Source: Bacteroidetes bacterium UBA7674 (GTDB taxonomy: Bacteria; Bacteroidota; Bacteroidia; Chitinophagales; Chitinophagaceae). From it: a DNA stretch of 64,000 nucleotides. The notes beneath the pieces were generated by a model. That model searched no databases, was not told the origin of the DNA, and worked only from the letters and a program-made list of their open reading frames with translations. Of the stretch, positions 49,010 to 58,084 are shown piece after piece. The translations under genes were made by a program, and so were the position numbers. The stretch spans positions 119,993-183,992 of the forward strand of contig DLHG01000011.1 in the NCBI GenBank assembly GCA_002483105.1, read 5' to 3'. The first letter of the stretch is position 1. Each line of letters begins with the position of its first letter.

Positions 49010-51643
49010 ATGGAACTGAGTAAGAATTTTCAGCACAATGAGGCTGAACAGCAATGGTACGAACATTGGAACAAGCAGGGGTACTTCAACTCCAAGCCTG
49101 ATAGCAGGCCTGCTTATACTATAGTCATGCCTCCGCCAAATGTTACCGGTGTGCTCCACATGGGCCACGCCCTGAATAATACTGTACAGGATATACTGAT
49201 ACGCCGTGCCAAAATGCAGGGCTTTAATAGCTGCTGGGTTCCGGGTACCGACCACGCTTCTATTGCTACAGAGGCAAAGGTTGTAGGGATGCTCCGCGAC
49301 CAGGGCATAGATAAAAAGACGCTATCAAGAGATGAGTTCCTGAAATATGCCTGGGAATGGAAAGAGAAGTATGGTGGTATCATACTACAGCAGTTAAAAA
49401 AACTGGGTTGCGCGCTAGACTGGGACAGGACAACCTTCACGATGGACACGAACTATTACGCTTCAGTAATAAGGGTGTTCAATGAACTGTATGAAAAAGG
49501 CTACATCTACCGTGGTGTAAAAATGATCAACTGGGATCCGAAAGCGAAGACGGCCCTGAGTGATGAAGAAGTAATTTTTAAGCAAAGCAATTCTAAACTG
49601 TACTACGTTCAGTACAAGCTGGAAGGTGATGCTGATGAATATATAACGATTGCGACAGTTCGTCCTGAAACTATTCTAGGTGATACTGCCATATGTGTGC
49701 ATCCTGATGATCCGCGCTATGCGCACCTGAAAGGGAAGTTCTGTTTTGTACCGCTTATCAATCGTCGTATCCCTATCATCTTCGATGATTATATAGATAT
49801 TGAGTTTGGTACAGGTGCATTAAAAGTAACACCCGCGCACGATCTGAATGACTATAACCTTGGCCAGAAACACAACCTGCCTGTAGTAGATACCCTCAAC
49901 GATGATGGTACTATGAGCGAGGCAGCGCAACTGTATATAGGCATGGACCGCTTTGCGGTTCGTAAGAAGATAGTAGAAGACTTGCGTGAAAGCGGCAACC
50001 TGGTAAAGGAAGAAGAGTACACCAACCAGGTTGGGTACTCAGAGCGTACAGATGTTGTTATTGAGCCGCGTTTGTCTATGCAGTGGTGGTGCAATATGCA
50101 GGAACTGGCTGTGCCCGCCCTTGCTGCTGTAGAGGATGATGAAGTACAATTCTATCCTGCCAAGTTCAAGAACCTGTATCGTCACTGGATGTCTAACATC
50201 AAGGATTGGTGTATCAGCCGCCAGCTATGGTGGGGACAACGCATTCCTGCATGGTATGATACAGAGAATACCATCTATGTAGCTGAGACAGAAGAAAAAG
50301 CATTAGAGCAATATAAGACTAAGAAGCCTGAACTGGCAGCAGCTAATCCTACACTAAGGCAGGATGAAGATGTGCTGGATACATGGTTCAGTAGCTGGCT
50401 GTGGCCAATGGAAGTGTTCGACTGGAACGCTAACCCTGACAACAAAGAACTGGAATATTATTATCCTACCAATACACTTGTTACTGCACCTGAGATCATT
50501 TTCTTCTGGGTAGCAAGGATGATAATGGCGGGTTATGAATTTAAAGGCAAGAAGCCTTTTGATAAAGTGTACTTCACGGGGATCGTTCGGGATAAGAAGG
50601 GCAGGAAGATGAGCAAGTCTTTAGGCAACTCTCCTGACCTGCTGCAACTGATAGAAGAGAATGGTGCTGATGCAATACGCTTCAGTGTAATGATTTCATC
50701 ACCGGCTGGTAACGACTTGTTGTTTGATGAAGGGCAAATAGACCAGGGTAAATTCTTCATCAACAAGATGTGGAATGCCATGAAGCTGGTGAAGGGTTGG
50801 GAAACACGTATTGAAGACGGACTTGACGATAGCAAAGAACAATTCGCTATCAACTGGATGGAGCAGCGCATAGCCGAAGTGTCACAAGACCTGGAAGCTA
50901 TGATGAAGAACTTCAGCCTGAGTGAAGGGCTGAAGACCTTGTATTCGCTGATATGGAATGATTTCTGCTCATGGTACCTGGAGTGGGTGAAGCCTGCGCA
51001 AGACCAGCCAACATCGCGCAACATCTACAATAAGACAGTTGCCATCTATGAGCAACTGTTGCAACTGTTGCATCCGTATTTACCATTCGTTACGGAAGAA
51101 ATATATCATACCCTTACAGAGCGTACACATGGTGACGATCTTATTGTGAAGCAACTGCCTGCTTTCGGTCAGCCCGATGCGGAGATATTAAAACAAGGTG
51201 CATTGCTACAGGAAGTGATCACTGCTATCCGTGATACAAGGAATAAAAACCTGCTGAAACCGAAGGAAACGGTAAAGCTGCATATCGATACGCAAAATAA
51301 AGCGTTCTACGAGTCGGTTGGTTCTATCCTGCAAAGGCAGGTGAATGCAGAGTCGCTGGCTTATGCTACAGAAGCGAAGGCAGGTGCTCTGTCTATAGTA
51401 GTGCAGACGGATAAGATATATGTAGAAGCAGATATGCCTGCGGTTGACTCAGGTGTGCAGAAAGACCAGATGCAAAAAGACCTGGAATACCTGAAAGGGT
51501 TCCTGGTAAGTATTGATAAAAAACTGGGTAACGAACGCTTTGTGCAGAACGCCAAACCGGAGATACTGGAGGGAGAGCGCAAGAAGCAAGCCGACGCATT
51601 AGCAAAAATAAAAGCTATTGAAGAAAGTCTAAGTTTACTGTAA
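49010..51643 (+). CDS. valS: Valine--tRNA ligase
   Basis: 877 aa, class Ia synthetase of standard size. HIGH-type motif in PPPNVTGVLHMGHALNN, the editing CP1 domain with TIATVRPETILGDTAICVHP and TPAHDLNDYNLG, the WCISRQLWWGQRIPAWY segment, and KMSKS in DKKGRKMSKSLGNSPD. The C-terminal ~90 residues form the coiled coil that grips tRNA (LEYLKGFLVSIDKKL, NERFVQNAKPEI). Followed 10 bases later by a small secreted protein on the same strand. Confidence 0.97.
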   Translation: MELSKNFQHNEAEQQWYEHWNKQGYFNSKPDSRPAYTIVMPPPNVTGVLHMGHALNNTVQDILIRRAKMQGFNSCWVPGTDHASIATEAKVVGMLRDQGIDKKTLSRDEFLKYAWEWKEKYGGIILQQLKKLGCALDWDRTTFTMDTNYYASVIRVFNELYEKGYIYRGVKMINWDPKAKTALSDEEVIFKQSNSKLYYVQYKLEGDADEYITIATVRPETILGDTAICVHPDDPRYAHLKGKFCFVPLINRRIPIIFDDYIDIEFGTGALKVTPAHDLNDYNLGQKHNLPVVDTLNDDGTMSEAAQLYIGMDRFAVRKKIVEDLRESGNLVKEEEYTNQVGYSERTDVVIEPRLSMQWWCNMQELAVPALAAVEDDEVQFYPAKFKNLYRHWMSNIKDWCISRQLWWGQRIPAWYDTENTIYVAETEEKALEQYKTKKPELAAANPTLRQDEDVLDTWFSSWLWPMEVFDWNANPDNKELEYYYPTNTLVTAPEIIFFWVARMIMAGYEFKGKKPFDKVYFTGIVRDKKGRKMSKSLGNSPDLLQLIEENGADAIRFSVMISSPAGNDLLFDEGQIDQGKFFINKMWNAMKLVKGWETRIEDGLDDSKEQFAINWMEQRIAEVSQDLEAMMKNFSLSEGLKTLYSLIWNDFCSWYLEWVKPAQDQPTSRNIYNKTVAIYEQLLQLLHPYLPFVTEEIYHTLTERTHGDDLIVKQLPAFGQPDAEILKQGALLQEVITAIRDTRNKNLLKPKETVKLHIDTQNKAFYESVGSILQRQVNAESLAYATEAKAGALSIVVQTDKIYVEADMPAVDSGVQKDQMQKDLEYLKGFLVSIDKKLGNERFVQNAKPEILEGERKKQADALAKIKAIEESLSLL

Positions 51644-51653
51644 CTTTAAGATT

Positions 51654-52136
51654 ATGAAACGAACTGTAAAATTCTTTTTCATATGTATAGGCCTTGGCCT
51701 TGCCCTCAACTTGTGGGCGCAGGGCGGCAAGCCTAAACCTGATGCACAGCCCAGGGTATATCCTAAGTATCCGGTATTTCTCGGCAAGTCTGATATATCC
51801 GGTGGGGATGTGACGATCACCAAAGCGCAATTTGACGCGTTGCTCAAACAGGGGCTTACAGCTAAAGATTCTTCAGGTAACCCGATGAAGTTTCATGGAT
51901 TTACATTTACCTATGGCGAGCGTAACCTCTATGAAGATTCAGTTGGTAAGCTGATGATCCTTACAGACCTGCTTACTGAGTATTGCCCGGGCGATACGCT
52001 TACTACTAATATTACCAAGACGATATTTGATCGTAGCAAAAGAGGGGATACCGCCTATATAGATAACGTACAACTGGTAGATGCACAAGGTAACAGCAAG
52101 CTAGGCCGCCCGATGCGTATCATTATTACTAAATAA
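51654..52136 (+). CDS. Secreted protein with GldM C-terminal-like domain
   Basis: 160 aa. Signal peptide RTVKFFFICIGLGLALNLWA. The mature part (KYPVFLGKSDISGGDVTITK, then LTAKDSSGNPMKFHGFTFTYGE, DRSKRGDTAYIDNVQLVDA and NSKLGRPMRIIITK) has the order and turn residues of the last domain of GldM, the T9SS periplasmic shaft protein. It is much shorter than GldM, so it would be a free copy of one domain. Similarity is by pattern only. Probably co-transcribed with valS. Confidence 0.55.
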   Translation: MKRTVKFFFICIGLGLALNLWAQGGKPKPDAQPRVYPKYPVFLGKSDISGGDVTITKAQFDALLKQGLTAKDSSGNPMKFHGFTFTYGERNLYEDSVGKLMILTDLLTEYCPGDTLTTNITKTIFDRSKRGDTAYIDNVQLVDAQGNSKLGRPMRIIITK

Positions 52137-52165
52137 TAATTGTTCACTATTAACAAGTGTTGTTG

Positions 52166-52194
52166 TTAGAGATGCCCTTCGGGGCATCTCTAAC
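52166..52194. terminator. Bidirectional terminator, TTCG tetraloop
   Basis: TTAGAGATGCCC / GGGCATCTCTAA closed by TTCG, perfect 12-bp arms. Serves the converging genes at 52136 and 52198. Confidence 0.85.
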
Positions 52195-52197
52195 TGT

Positions 52198-52611
52198 TTA
52201 TACACGAGGCCACTTCCATGCATAACGGATAATCAGGCAAAGAAGAACGACTTCTACGACAGCGCCAAACACCATGTGCGCCCATGCCTCTCCTGCCAGG
52301 TTAAACAATATAAGGGGGATATTCACTGCGGCAATAATGATATTTGTCCGACGGTTTACCTTAGCCGGCAGGGCAACAGAAAGGAAGATCATCAGTGCCG
52401 GAATGGTTACTATGGTGAGTGCTGCCGAAAGAAATCCCTGGTCAATATCATATATAAACACTCTCCCTAAACGGATGTTTTCTATCGTACCCGGCATATA
52501 TAAAGCGAAGTAATCAATATAGATGATCAGGAACATCAAACTCGTCCACAGCGAAGCGAGCTTCAGTTTTACATTGACTTTTATGTCTTCCAATGAATTT
52601 TCTGTTTTCAT
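52198..52611 (-). CDS. DUF6326 family membrane protein
   Basis: 137 aa from the ATG at 52611. Four helices (LWTSLMFLIIYIDYFALYM, GFLSAALTIVTIPALMIFLS, NIIIAAVNIPLILFNLAGEA, GAVVEVVLLCLIIRYAW). The start EDIKVNVKLKLASLWTSLM is the hallmark of DUF6326. It starts 9 bases past the stop of the upstream barrel gene, so they are likely co-transcribed. Function unknown. Confidence 0.75.
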   Translation of the reverse strand: MKTENSLEDIKVNVKLKLASLWTSLMFLIIYIDYFALYMPGTIENIRLGRVFIYDIDQGFLSAALTIVTIPALMIFLSVALPAKVNRRTNIIIAAVNIPLILFNLAGEAWAHMVFGAVVEVVLLCLIIRYAWKWPRV

Positions 52612-52620
52612 AATTATCAA

Positions 52621-53244
52621 TTAAAAATTGAACCCAATATGAAGCCCCGGTTCAGGTGTCCATTTTGGCCACTTGTCATCTTTCTCTTTAAATCCGTCAG
52701 GCATTTCACTGTGATAAGCCCGACCGGCAATACCAAGTGATGGTTCTATAAAAAACCTATCCTTGAAGAGTTTTATGTGATAGCCAATTCGATTAGTGTT
52801 GAATATGATGAAGCCATTACCCACCTTGTTACCGTTTTCATTCTTAAATGTTTGCCACATAGGCATTGCATGTACTGCTACGTAAAGGCCTTTCCATAAG
52901 TACCTTTGATAAGCCAGTCCAATTCCGTATTCCCGTATGTAACCGGGAAACTTCTCTCCGGGTGTTCCGTATGCCTTATTATAAAATGGGTTAATGCCAA
53001 GTGGCCAGGCATGTTTCCAGGTTATCAGTTCAAGGGAAACAACATCTTTTCCTGTTATCCGATAACCTAAATTGAGCTGGGCGAACCCGGGTGGGTTCGT
53101 AGTAGCCAAATTGCCAAATAGGAATAGAGTGGTACCAACGAAATGCCGTTTGTAGGAGGTGTCTTGTTTGCCATATTGGGCTGTGAGTTGGAGCGTGCTT
53201 GTCATCATTAAGCCCAAACAGAGCGCTAAAATTTTCTTTTGCAT
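52621..53244 (-). CDS. Outer-membrane beta-barrel protein, copy 1
   Basis: 207 aa from the ATG at 53244, selected because the -7 box lies upstream at 53275-53282; the longer frame to 53277 would run into it. Signal peptide QKKILALCLGLMMTSTLQLT, cut near TAQ. The mature part is amphipathic strands: KRHFVGTTLFLFGNL, GFAQLNLGYRITGKDVVSLE, GIGLAYQRYLWKGLYVAVHA and a final strand HIGFNF ending in Phe, as in outer-membrane barrels. Paralogue of the neighbouring gene. Confidence 0.75.
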   Translation of the reverse strand: MQKKILALCLGLMMTSTLQLTAQYGKQDTSYKRHFVGTTLFLFGNLATTNPPGFAQLNLGYRITGKDVVSLELITWKHAWPLGINPFYNKAYGTPGEKFPGYIREYGIGLAYQRYLWKGLYVAVHAMPMWQTFKNENGNKVGNGFIIFNTNRIGYHIKLFKDRFFIEPSLGIAGRAYHSEMPDGFKEKDDKWPKWTPEPGLHIGFNF

Positions 53245-53274
53245 ATCAATACTATCAATTGTTAAATGAAGATG

Positions 53275-53282
53275 CAAAAGTA
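53275..53282 (-). promoter_or_regulatory. -7 box of barrel gene copy 1 (TACTTTTG)
   Basis: Perfect TAnnTTTG on the minus strand, 30 nt before the ATG at 53244. Confidence 0.55.
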
Positions 53283-53305
53283 GATTGGCGGGATGTCACG
53301 ACTCG

Positions 53306-53319
53306 TTCACTTAAGTTAA
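53306..53319. promoter_or_regulatory. Candidate Crp/Fnr-type operator, copy 1
   Basis: TTCACTTAAGTTAA, a palindrome with two mismatches (TTMAC-TTAA-GTKAA). Its centre is about 42 bases upstream of the expected transcription start, where class II activators of the Crp/Fnr family bind. Confidence 0.5.
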
Positions 53320-53337
53320 GAAATACGTTTTTGGGTG

Positions 53338-53961
53338 CTAAAAATTAAACCCAAAATGAAGTCCGGGTTGGATAAAATAGTTAGGCCATTGTTTTTCTAC
53401 TGATTTAAAACTCTCAGGAACATTGGTTCTTACAGGCCAATAACTACATCCAATAGCTGGTTCAAAAAAGAACCGGTTTTTGAAAAACTTGAACTGGTAA
53501 CCCAAATGAACGTTCAGATATAACGTGTATCCATTTCCGATCTTTTTTTTACTCTCATCAAAATATTTTTCAAAAGCATTCAATGCATAAATGGATGTGT
53601 AGGCTCCTTTCCACCAGAAGCGCTGGTATCCTAATGTAGGTGCAAGTATGCGCGCATGCCCCGGATAGTTGAGGCCGGGACCATCAAATGAAGGGCCAAA
53701 TGGAATGCCAAGTGGCCAGGCATAAATAGATCTTTTAAACTCAACGGAAACAACATCCTTAGGGGTTATTCTATATCCTACATTTAATTGCACATACTCA
53801 GGTGGATTTTTGTCATTAGGAATTAAATTTCCTAACAAATAGAGTGAACTCCCGATGTACCACCTTCTGTAAGTATTGTCTTGTTCGGTATTCTGGGCTT
53901 TCAGTGTGGGCGTGCTTGTCATTATCAGGGCAAGGCCAATGAATAAAATCTTCTTCTGCAT
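53338..53961 (-). CDS. Outer-membrane beta-barrel protein, copy 2
   Basis: 207 aa from the ATG at 53961, matching the position of the start in copy 1. Signal peptide QKKILFIGLALIMTSTPTLK, cut near KAQ. Strand pattern as in copy 1 (RRWYIGSSLYLLGNLIPND, VQLNVGYRITPKDVVSVEFK, APTLGYQRFWWKGAYTSIYA, HFGFNF at the end). The two proteins share layout and many residues, and their leaders are nearly the same, so they are a tandem duplication. Confidence 0.75.
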   Translation of the reverse strand: MQKKILFIGLALIMTSTPTLKAQNTEQDNTYRRWYIGSSLYLLGNLIPNDKNPPEYVQLNVGYRITPKDVVSVEFKRSIYAWPLGIPFGPSFDGPGLNYPGHARILAPTLGYQRFWWKGAYTSIYALNAFEKYFDESKKKIGNGYTLYLNVHLGYQFKFFKNRFFFEPAIGCSYWPVRTNVPESFKSVEKQWPNYFIQPGLHFGFNF

Positions 53962-53991
53962 ATCAATACTATCAATTGTTAAATGAAGATG

Positions 53992-53999
53992 CAAAAGTA
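53992..53999 (-). promoter_or_regulatory. -7 box of barrel gene copy 2 (TACTTTTG)
   Basis: Same box and same distance to the ATG as copy 1, inside a leader that is identical for about 55 bases. Confidence 0.55.
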
Positions 54000-54022
54000 G
54001 ATTGGCGGGATGCCACAACTTG

Positions 54023-54036
54023 TTCACTTAAGTTAA
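54023..54036. promoter_or_regulatory. Candidate Crp/Fnr-type operator, copy 2
   Basis: TTCACTTAAGTTAA, identical to copy 1 and at the same distance from the -7 box. It lies just downstream of the Crp/Fnr gene stop. Confidence 0.5.
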
Positions 54037-54046
54037 GAAATGAACC

Positions 54047-54628
54047 TTATCCTTTATTTTTTTCTGTGATCCTTGCTCTTATCCTGCTTAAAGATTCGGG
54101 TTTCATACCTAGATAGCTCGCTAGTTGATACTGTGGGACACGTTGGATAAGGTCGGGTCTTTTTTCTAGTAGATTTAAGTACCGTTGTTCAGGTGAAGAG
54201 GTCTTGAACTCGTCAAAGTTTATTCGTTCTTTAGCCAAAAGTTGTTCGGATAGTATTTTGCACATTGTTTCAAACCTTGGGAATTTAGCGTTTACTTCTT
54301 CTTCCATATCAGAATTTGAAACTGTAAGTATAGTGTCTTCTACACAACTGATATAATATTCTGACGGGGTTTTGCTTATTACACAAGGGGGCGTCAAGGC
54401 TTCCATTTCTGTGTAGAAACCAGTGGTTTTTTCTTCGCCATCCAGATCATAATATGTCCGGATACACCCCTTCAAGACAAAATAACTGTCTTTCGAGCTT
54501 TGTCCTTCTTTAAGTAAAACCGTTCCTTTCTTTACAGAGCGGAATATATCTACCGAAAGTATGGCGTTCTTCTCGTCTTCTGTTAGGGTAATGTATTTTG
54601 ATATAAAGTCAAATAGTATGTCTTGCAT
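54047..54628 (-). CDS. Crp/Fnr-family transcriptional regulator
   Basis: 193 aa. The N-terminal cyclic-nucleotide-binding-like barrel (SVKKGTVLLKEGQSSKDSYF, LKGCIRTYYDLDGEEKT) lacks the residues that bind cAMP in Crp and has no Fe-S cysteine set, so its signal is unknown. The C-terminal half has a short Crp-type HTH (YQLASYLGMKPESLSRIRAR). It starts 2 bases past the arginase stop, so it is read with arginase, and the barrel genes follow on the same strand. Confidence 0.88.
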   Translation of the reverse strand: MQDILFDFISKYITLTEDEKNAILSVDIFRSVKKGTVLLKEGQSSKDSYFVLKGCIRTYYDLDGEEKTTGFYTEMEALTPPCVISKTPSEYYISCVEDTILTVSNSDMEEEVNAKFPRFETMCKILSEQLLAKERINFDEFKTSSPEQRYLNLLEKRPDLIQRVPQYQLASYLGMKPESLSRIRARITEKNKG

Positions 54629-54630
54629 TG

Positions 54631-55578
54631 TTAGTTCACCATTAGTAGGTTCACGCTACGCTGAAGGATGTTGAAGGCTATTTCTGCCATCAGGTTTTCC
54701 TTGTCCAGTGTAGGATTTACCTCGGTTATTTCGAAGCAGCGGATCTTGTGGTTTTGCATCAGCGAGGCTATCATATCCTCTGCTTCTCTTTCTTTCAGGC
54801 CATTGCTTACAGGTGTGCCCGTTCCGCGGGAGATGGAACTATCCAGGCTGTCCACGTCGAATGATACATAGATGTCATCGCAGTTGCTCAGGTGCATCAG
54901 CGATTGCCTCACTACATTTTCCACACCTTTACGGCGCACTTCCTGCACAGATATTACTTTGATGTTGTGCTTCTTGATGAGGAACTCTTCTTCCTTTTCA
55001 AAATCGCGTAGCGCGATAAAGACGATGTCTTCAGGATTTACTTTAGGCTGTATCTTACCCAGGTTCTTCAGTTTATTCCATACGTTGACTGTCTCAGCAT
55101 CCGGGTTGTGCACTTTGCTTTCTATGTTGTCTTCGCCTATGGAGATAGCCAAAGGCATACCGTGCATATTGCCCGATGGGGTAGTGTAGGGCGTGTGCAT
55201 ATCTGCGTGCGCGTCTATCCATATCACACCCAGCCTGTTCTTTGGCTTGGCTATTTTTATGCCCGCTATCGTAGCTCCGCCGGTGCTATGGTCTCCTGCC
55301 AATACTACAGGAAATAATCCCGATTTCAGCGTTTCAGCTACGGCATTTGATACGCGCTCATACATGGTATAAACGCCTGCTATGCGTTTTGCGTAAGGGG
55401 ATGCTACCGGCTCATAGAGCAGGCGGTTCTCGTCCTGAACATTTTCTGTAGGGAAGTTGGTGAAAAGGCTGCTCATGAAATCGAGGGCAGCTATTTTAAT
55501 GGCATCAATACCCAGGCTCGCGCCTCTTGTGCCAGCACCTATTTCCGACCTTACTTCTATGATCTTTATATTACGCAT
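54631..55578 (-). CDS. Arginase/agmatinase-family ureohydrolase (likely arginase)
   Basis: 315 aa from the ATG at 55578, just downstream of a perfect -7 box. It cleaves arginine to ornithine and urea. The two-manganese site is intact: AGDHSTGG, IDAHADMHTPY, and SFDVDSLDSS, plus the helix FEITEVNP. The GAGTRGASLG start and ASPYAKRIAGVYTMYERVSN segment favour the arginase over the agmatinase group. It is the first gene of an operon with the Crp/Fnr regulator. Confidence 0.88.
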   Translation of the reverse strand: MRNIKIIEVRSEIGAGTRGASLGIDAIKIAALDFMSSLFTNFPTENVQDENRLLYEPVASPYAKRIAGVYTMYERVSNAVAETLKSGLFPVVLAGDHSTGGATIAGIKIAKPKNRLGVIWIDAHADMHTPYTTPSGNMHGMPLAISIGEDNIESKVHNPDAETVNVWNKLKNLGKIQPKVNPEDIVFIALRDFEKEEEFLIKKHNIKVISVQEVRRKGVENVVRQSLMHLSNCDDIYVSFDVDSLDSSISRGTGTPVSNGLKEREAEDMIASLMQNHKIRCFEITEVNPTLDKENLMAEIAFNILQRSVNLLMVN

Positions 55579-55584
55579 AAGCCC

Positions 55585-55592
55585 CAAAGGTA
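55585..55592 (-). promoter_or_regulatory. -7 box of the arginase operon (TACCTTTG)
   Basis: Perfect TAnnTTTG on the minus strand; only six bases separate it from the ATG, so the transcript is probably leaderless. Confidence 0.55.
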
Positions 55593-55637
55593 TTAAAGAC
55601 GGGGGCTAAAACAAAACTGTAGTGCGTTATAATAGGG

Positions 55638-58046
55638 TTAAAACGGATAACCAATGGCAAAATTGAATATCAGGTTATTGCTTCTCCAGTCATTATCGCC
55701 AAAGTCTATCTGTCGGAATACCCAGCCATTATTGCCACTTACATACGGTTTCTTTACAGGGACGGCAAGGTCGAGGCGGAGTAAGAAAAAGCCTGCTATA
55801 TCCATACGGATACCTGTACCCATATCCAGTGCCACGTCTTTGCCCAGTTTATTGAATGCAAACTCACCTCCGGGATAACTTGTTGATTTATTTGCCAACC
55901 AGATATTGCCTGCGTCCGCAAAAAGTGCCCCTTTAATGTTAATAGCCCCTGAGAACAGGCGCACGATATCGTAACGGTACTCTGTATTGAACTCCAGCTT
56001 TATATCACCTGTACGGTCTATCAATACATCGCCCGTAGTATCTACAGAGCTACCCGGCCCCAGTGTACGCACACGCCAGCCACGTAAGCTGTATGCACCA
56101 CCTACGTAGTATTGCTTGGTGTAGGGTAGCGTGCTCGATCCCCCGTATGGTATACCGATGCCTCCATAGAACCTTGTAGCCAATGACGCATGTGGGCGTA
56201 TCACAAAATGTTGCAGGTCAAAGTCGAACTTTACGTACTGGAAGTAGTTGAGGTTAAATGAGTCATTAAATAACCGTCCTATAGACTGAATGCCGCTCAT
56301 TACGCCACCTGCTTCTTCAACACCCAGCCGCGCATAGGAGTAGCTTTTTCCCTTCATCTTCTCCCTGTTAGAATAAATGAAGGCGACATTTTGTCCCTCT
56401 ATAAAGCTCTCCTTATAACTGTTGGCCAGGAATTGGTTTTCGCTCAGGCGTAGCCGGAAAGAATCACTGATAGATGGCAAGCGAATGATATTGATAAAAG
56501 CCGGGGAAATTTCCCAGGATTTTGTGATCGTTTCTTTCCAGTTATAGGAGATGCCCGCTGTTGTGTTCACAAGCGTGAAGTAATTGATACGGTTCATCAG
56601 GTTGCTACCAAAACTAAGGATCGTCCTGGGAAGGTTTCTCCTGCTGCTGTTGATATTGAAGGGTACAAGGAACTTGGGGAAATCAAGGCTTGTATTAAAA
56701 CCGTAGTATGTTGTACGCAGGAAGAATTTCTCGAGCGTAGTACCTGTTCTGTCATTGTCGTACAACGACTCGATACCACCGCTCACAGACATACGCAGGA
56801 AGTTCGCTCCCTTACCAATATTCTTATCCCGGAAGCTTATGGAGGCTGCATTACCCAGAGTATAAGTGCTACCACTGGTCACCTCAATATTGGTGCTGAA
56901 GTCGTGCTTCTTGGCGGGGCTCATACTTATGCCGCATATTAGCCAGTTTGGGTCTGTGCTGTCTTCTCTCAGGTATATATTGATAGAGTTGAATATCCCC
57001 AGTTCATTGAGTTTATTGATCGTTTCATTATATTCTGTCAGGCTGTAGTATCTGTCTGGTTCCAGGTAAATACTTTTATGCAATACCTTTTCACTGACGT
57101 AGTAATTGTGATACTTGAAAAGTGTTTTTCCTACTTTTCTTTGCAGCATAGTAGTGTCTCTTACATCCTTTACGTCAATAAAGTCGGGGTAGACTGTTAC
57201 TCTCTTTACTCCGAATCTATTAAATGCAGCAGGGTCTTCATCAGCGCGAACGATGATCTTCACATCCAATGTCGGATTTTTTTCATTCTTCTGCAGTGCC
57301 ACGAAGTTGATCGCGCTTTCAAAGGGGTTGTCAATATCGTTCAGATAGGATTTATTAAAAGTATCTATCAGGAAAGAGATATTGTCGGCTGAGAATTTAT
57401 AGTAGCCTTTATTTTGCAACAAGACGACAATACGTCTTCTTTCTTCATCTACCAGGGACTTGGAATATTCTACTCCTTTTTTCAGTACGGTTTCTTTTTC
57501 TCCCGCAAGAATAAATGCCTTCACCATGGTGTCCTGGATGTCATATTTCCGCTCATTGATCAGGTAGTTTATCCCTGTCTGCACATCATAGGTAACGTAT
57601 GCTTTTTTGCCTTTAAATACAGTGGTGTCATGTATCTGTGCATAGAAGTAGCCCTGGTTGTACAGGTAGCCCCTCATGTTCTGCATTGCTTTCGGAATAA
57701 CTGTGCTGTCATACACCACAGGCGGCTCTACTGTTTTTGATTCCACCTGGAAGTTGTCGGTCTCTGTTTGGTATTTTTCGTATCGGTTATTATACAGCCA
57801 GAGTTTTATGGGCATCCACAGCCAATATTTATTAGGCTTCTGTCCGGCCAGTCTTTCTATGTTGTCATTAAGCTCACCGCGTTTGGTAATGGGTTGGGGC
57901 GATTTGATCTTTACACTATTGCGTCGTAGCAGGTATTCCCCTTCTTTCAGGTGCTTGGTAGAGTCGCAGGCATTCAATGCCACAATCATGAGGATTGATA
58001 AAACCGTTACAGCCAGCCTTTTATAACCTGATCCTCCCTTTACCAT
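55638..58046 (-). CDS. tamL: TamL-type Omp85 (BamA/TamA family) outer-membrane lipoprotein
   Basis: 802 aa. Lipoprotein signal (KRLAVTVLSILMIVALNAC, Cys in LNAC), then STKHLKEGEYLLRRNSVKI, the start seen in Bacteroidota TamL. Several POTRA domains follow (about 100-400: VYDSTVIPKAMQNMRGYLYN, GKAYVTYDVQTGINYLINE-like strands). The C-terminal ~400 residues are the 16-stranded barrel, with YVGGAYSLRGWRVRTLGPGS (the RGWR lid-lock), FNTEYRYDIVRLFSGAINIK, and a terminal strand FNFAIGYPF. TamL works with TamB to place proteins or lipids in the outer membrane. TamB is not in this window. Confidence 0.87.
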   Translation of the reverse strand: MVKGGSGYKRLAVTVLSILMIVALNACDSTKHLKEGEYLLRRNSVKIKSPQPITKRGELNDNIERLAGQKPNKYWLWMPIKLWLYNNRYEKYQTETDNFQVESKTVEPPVVYDSTVIPKAMQNMRGYLYNQGYFYAQIHDTTVFKGKKAYVTYDVQTGINYLINERKYDIQDTMVKAFILAGEKETVLKKGVEYSKSLVDEERRRIVVLLQNKGYYKFSADNISFLIDTFNKSYLNDIDNPFESAINFVALQKNEKNPTLDVKIIVRADEDPAAFNRFGVKRVTVYPDFIDVKDVRDTTMLQRKVGKTLFKYHNYYVSEKVLHKSIYLEPDRYYSLTEYNETINKLNELGIFNSINIYLREDSTDPNWLICGISMSPAKKHDFSTNIEVTSGSTYTLGNAASISFRDKNIGKGANFLRMSVSGGIESLYDNDRTGTTLEKFFLRTTYYGFNTSLDFPKFLVPFNINSSRRNLPRTILSFGSNLMNRINYFTLVNTTAGISYNWKETITKSWEISPAFINIIRLPSISDSFRLRLSENQFLANSYKESFIEGQNVAFIYSNREKMKGKSYSYARLGVEEAGGVMSGIQSIGRLFNDSFNLNYFQYVKFDFDLQHFVIRPHASLATRFYGGIGIPYGGSSTLPYTKQYYVGGAYSLRGWRVRTLGPGSSVDTTGDVLIDRTGDIKLEFNTEYRYDIVRLFSGAINIKGALFADAGNIWLANKSTSYPGGEFAFNKLGKDVALDMGTGIRMDIAGFFLLRLDLAVPVKKPYVSGNNGWVFRQIDFGDNDWRSNNLIFNFAIGYPF

Positions 58047-58070
58047 GTATGTTATTAGTCCTAATTAATA

Positions 58071-58078
58071 TAGCTTTG
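58071..58078 (+). promoter_or_regulatory. -7 box of the TrmH-type gene (TAGCTTTG)
   Basis: Perfect TAnnTTTG followed by CAGCC; the ATG is six bases later, so the transcript is probably leaderless. It faces away from tamL, whose ATG is 25 bases to the left. Confidence 0.55.
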
Positions 58079-58084
58079 CAGCCG

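Noticed and set aside
52166..52194. The TTCG hairpin as a riboswitch element
   Set aside because: A single perfect stem between converging stops is a terminator; no aptamer-like conserved bases surround it.
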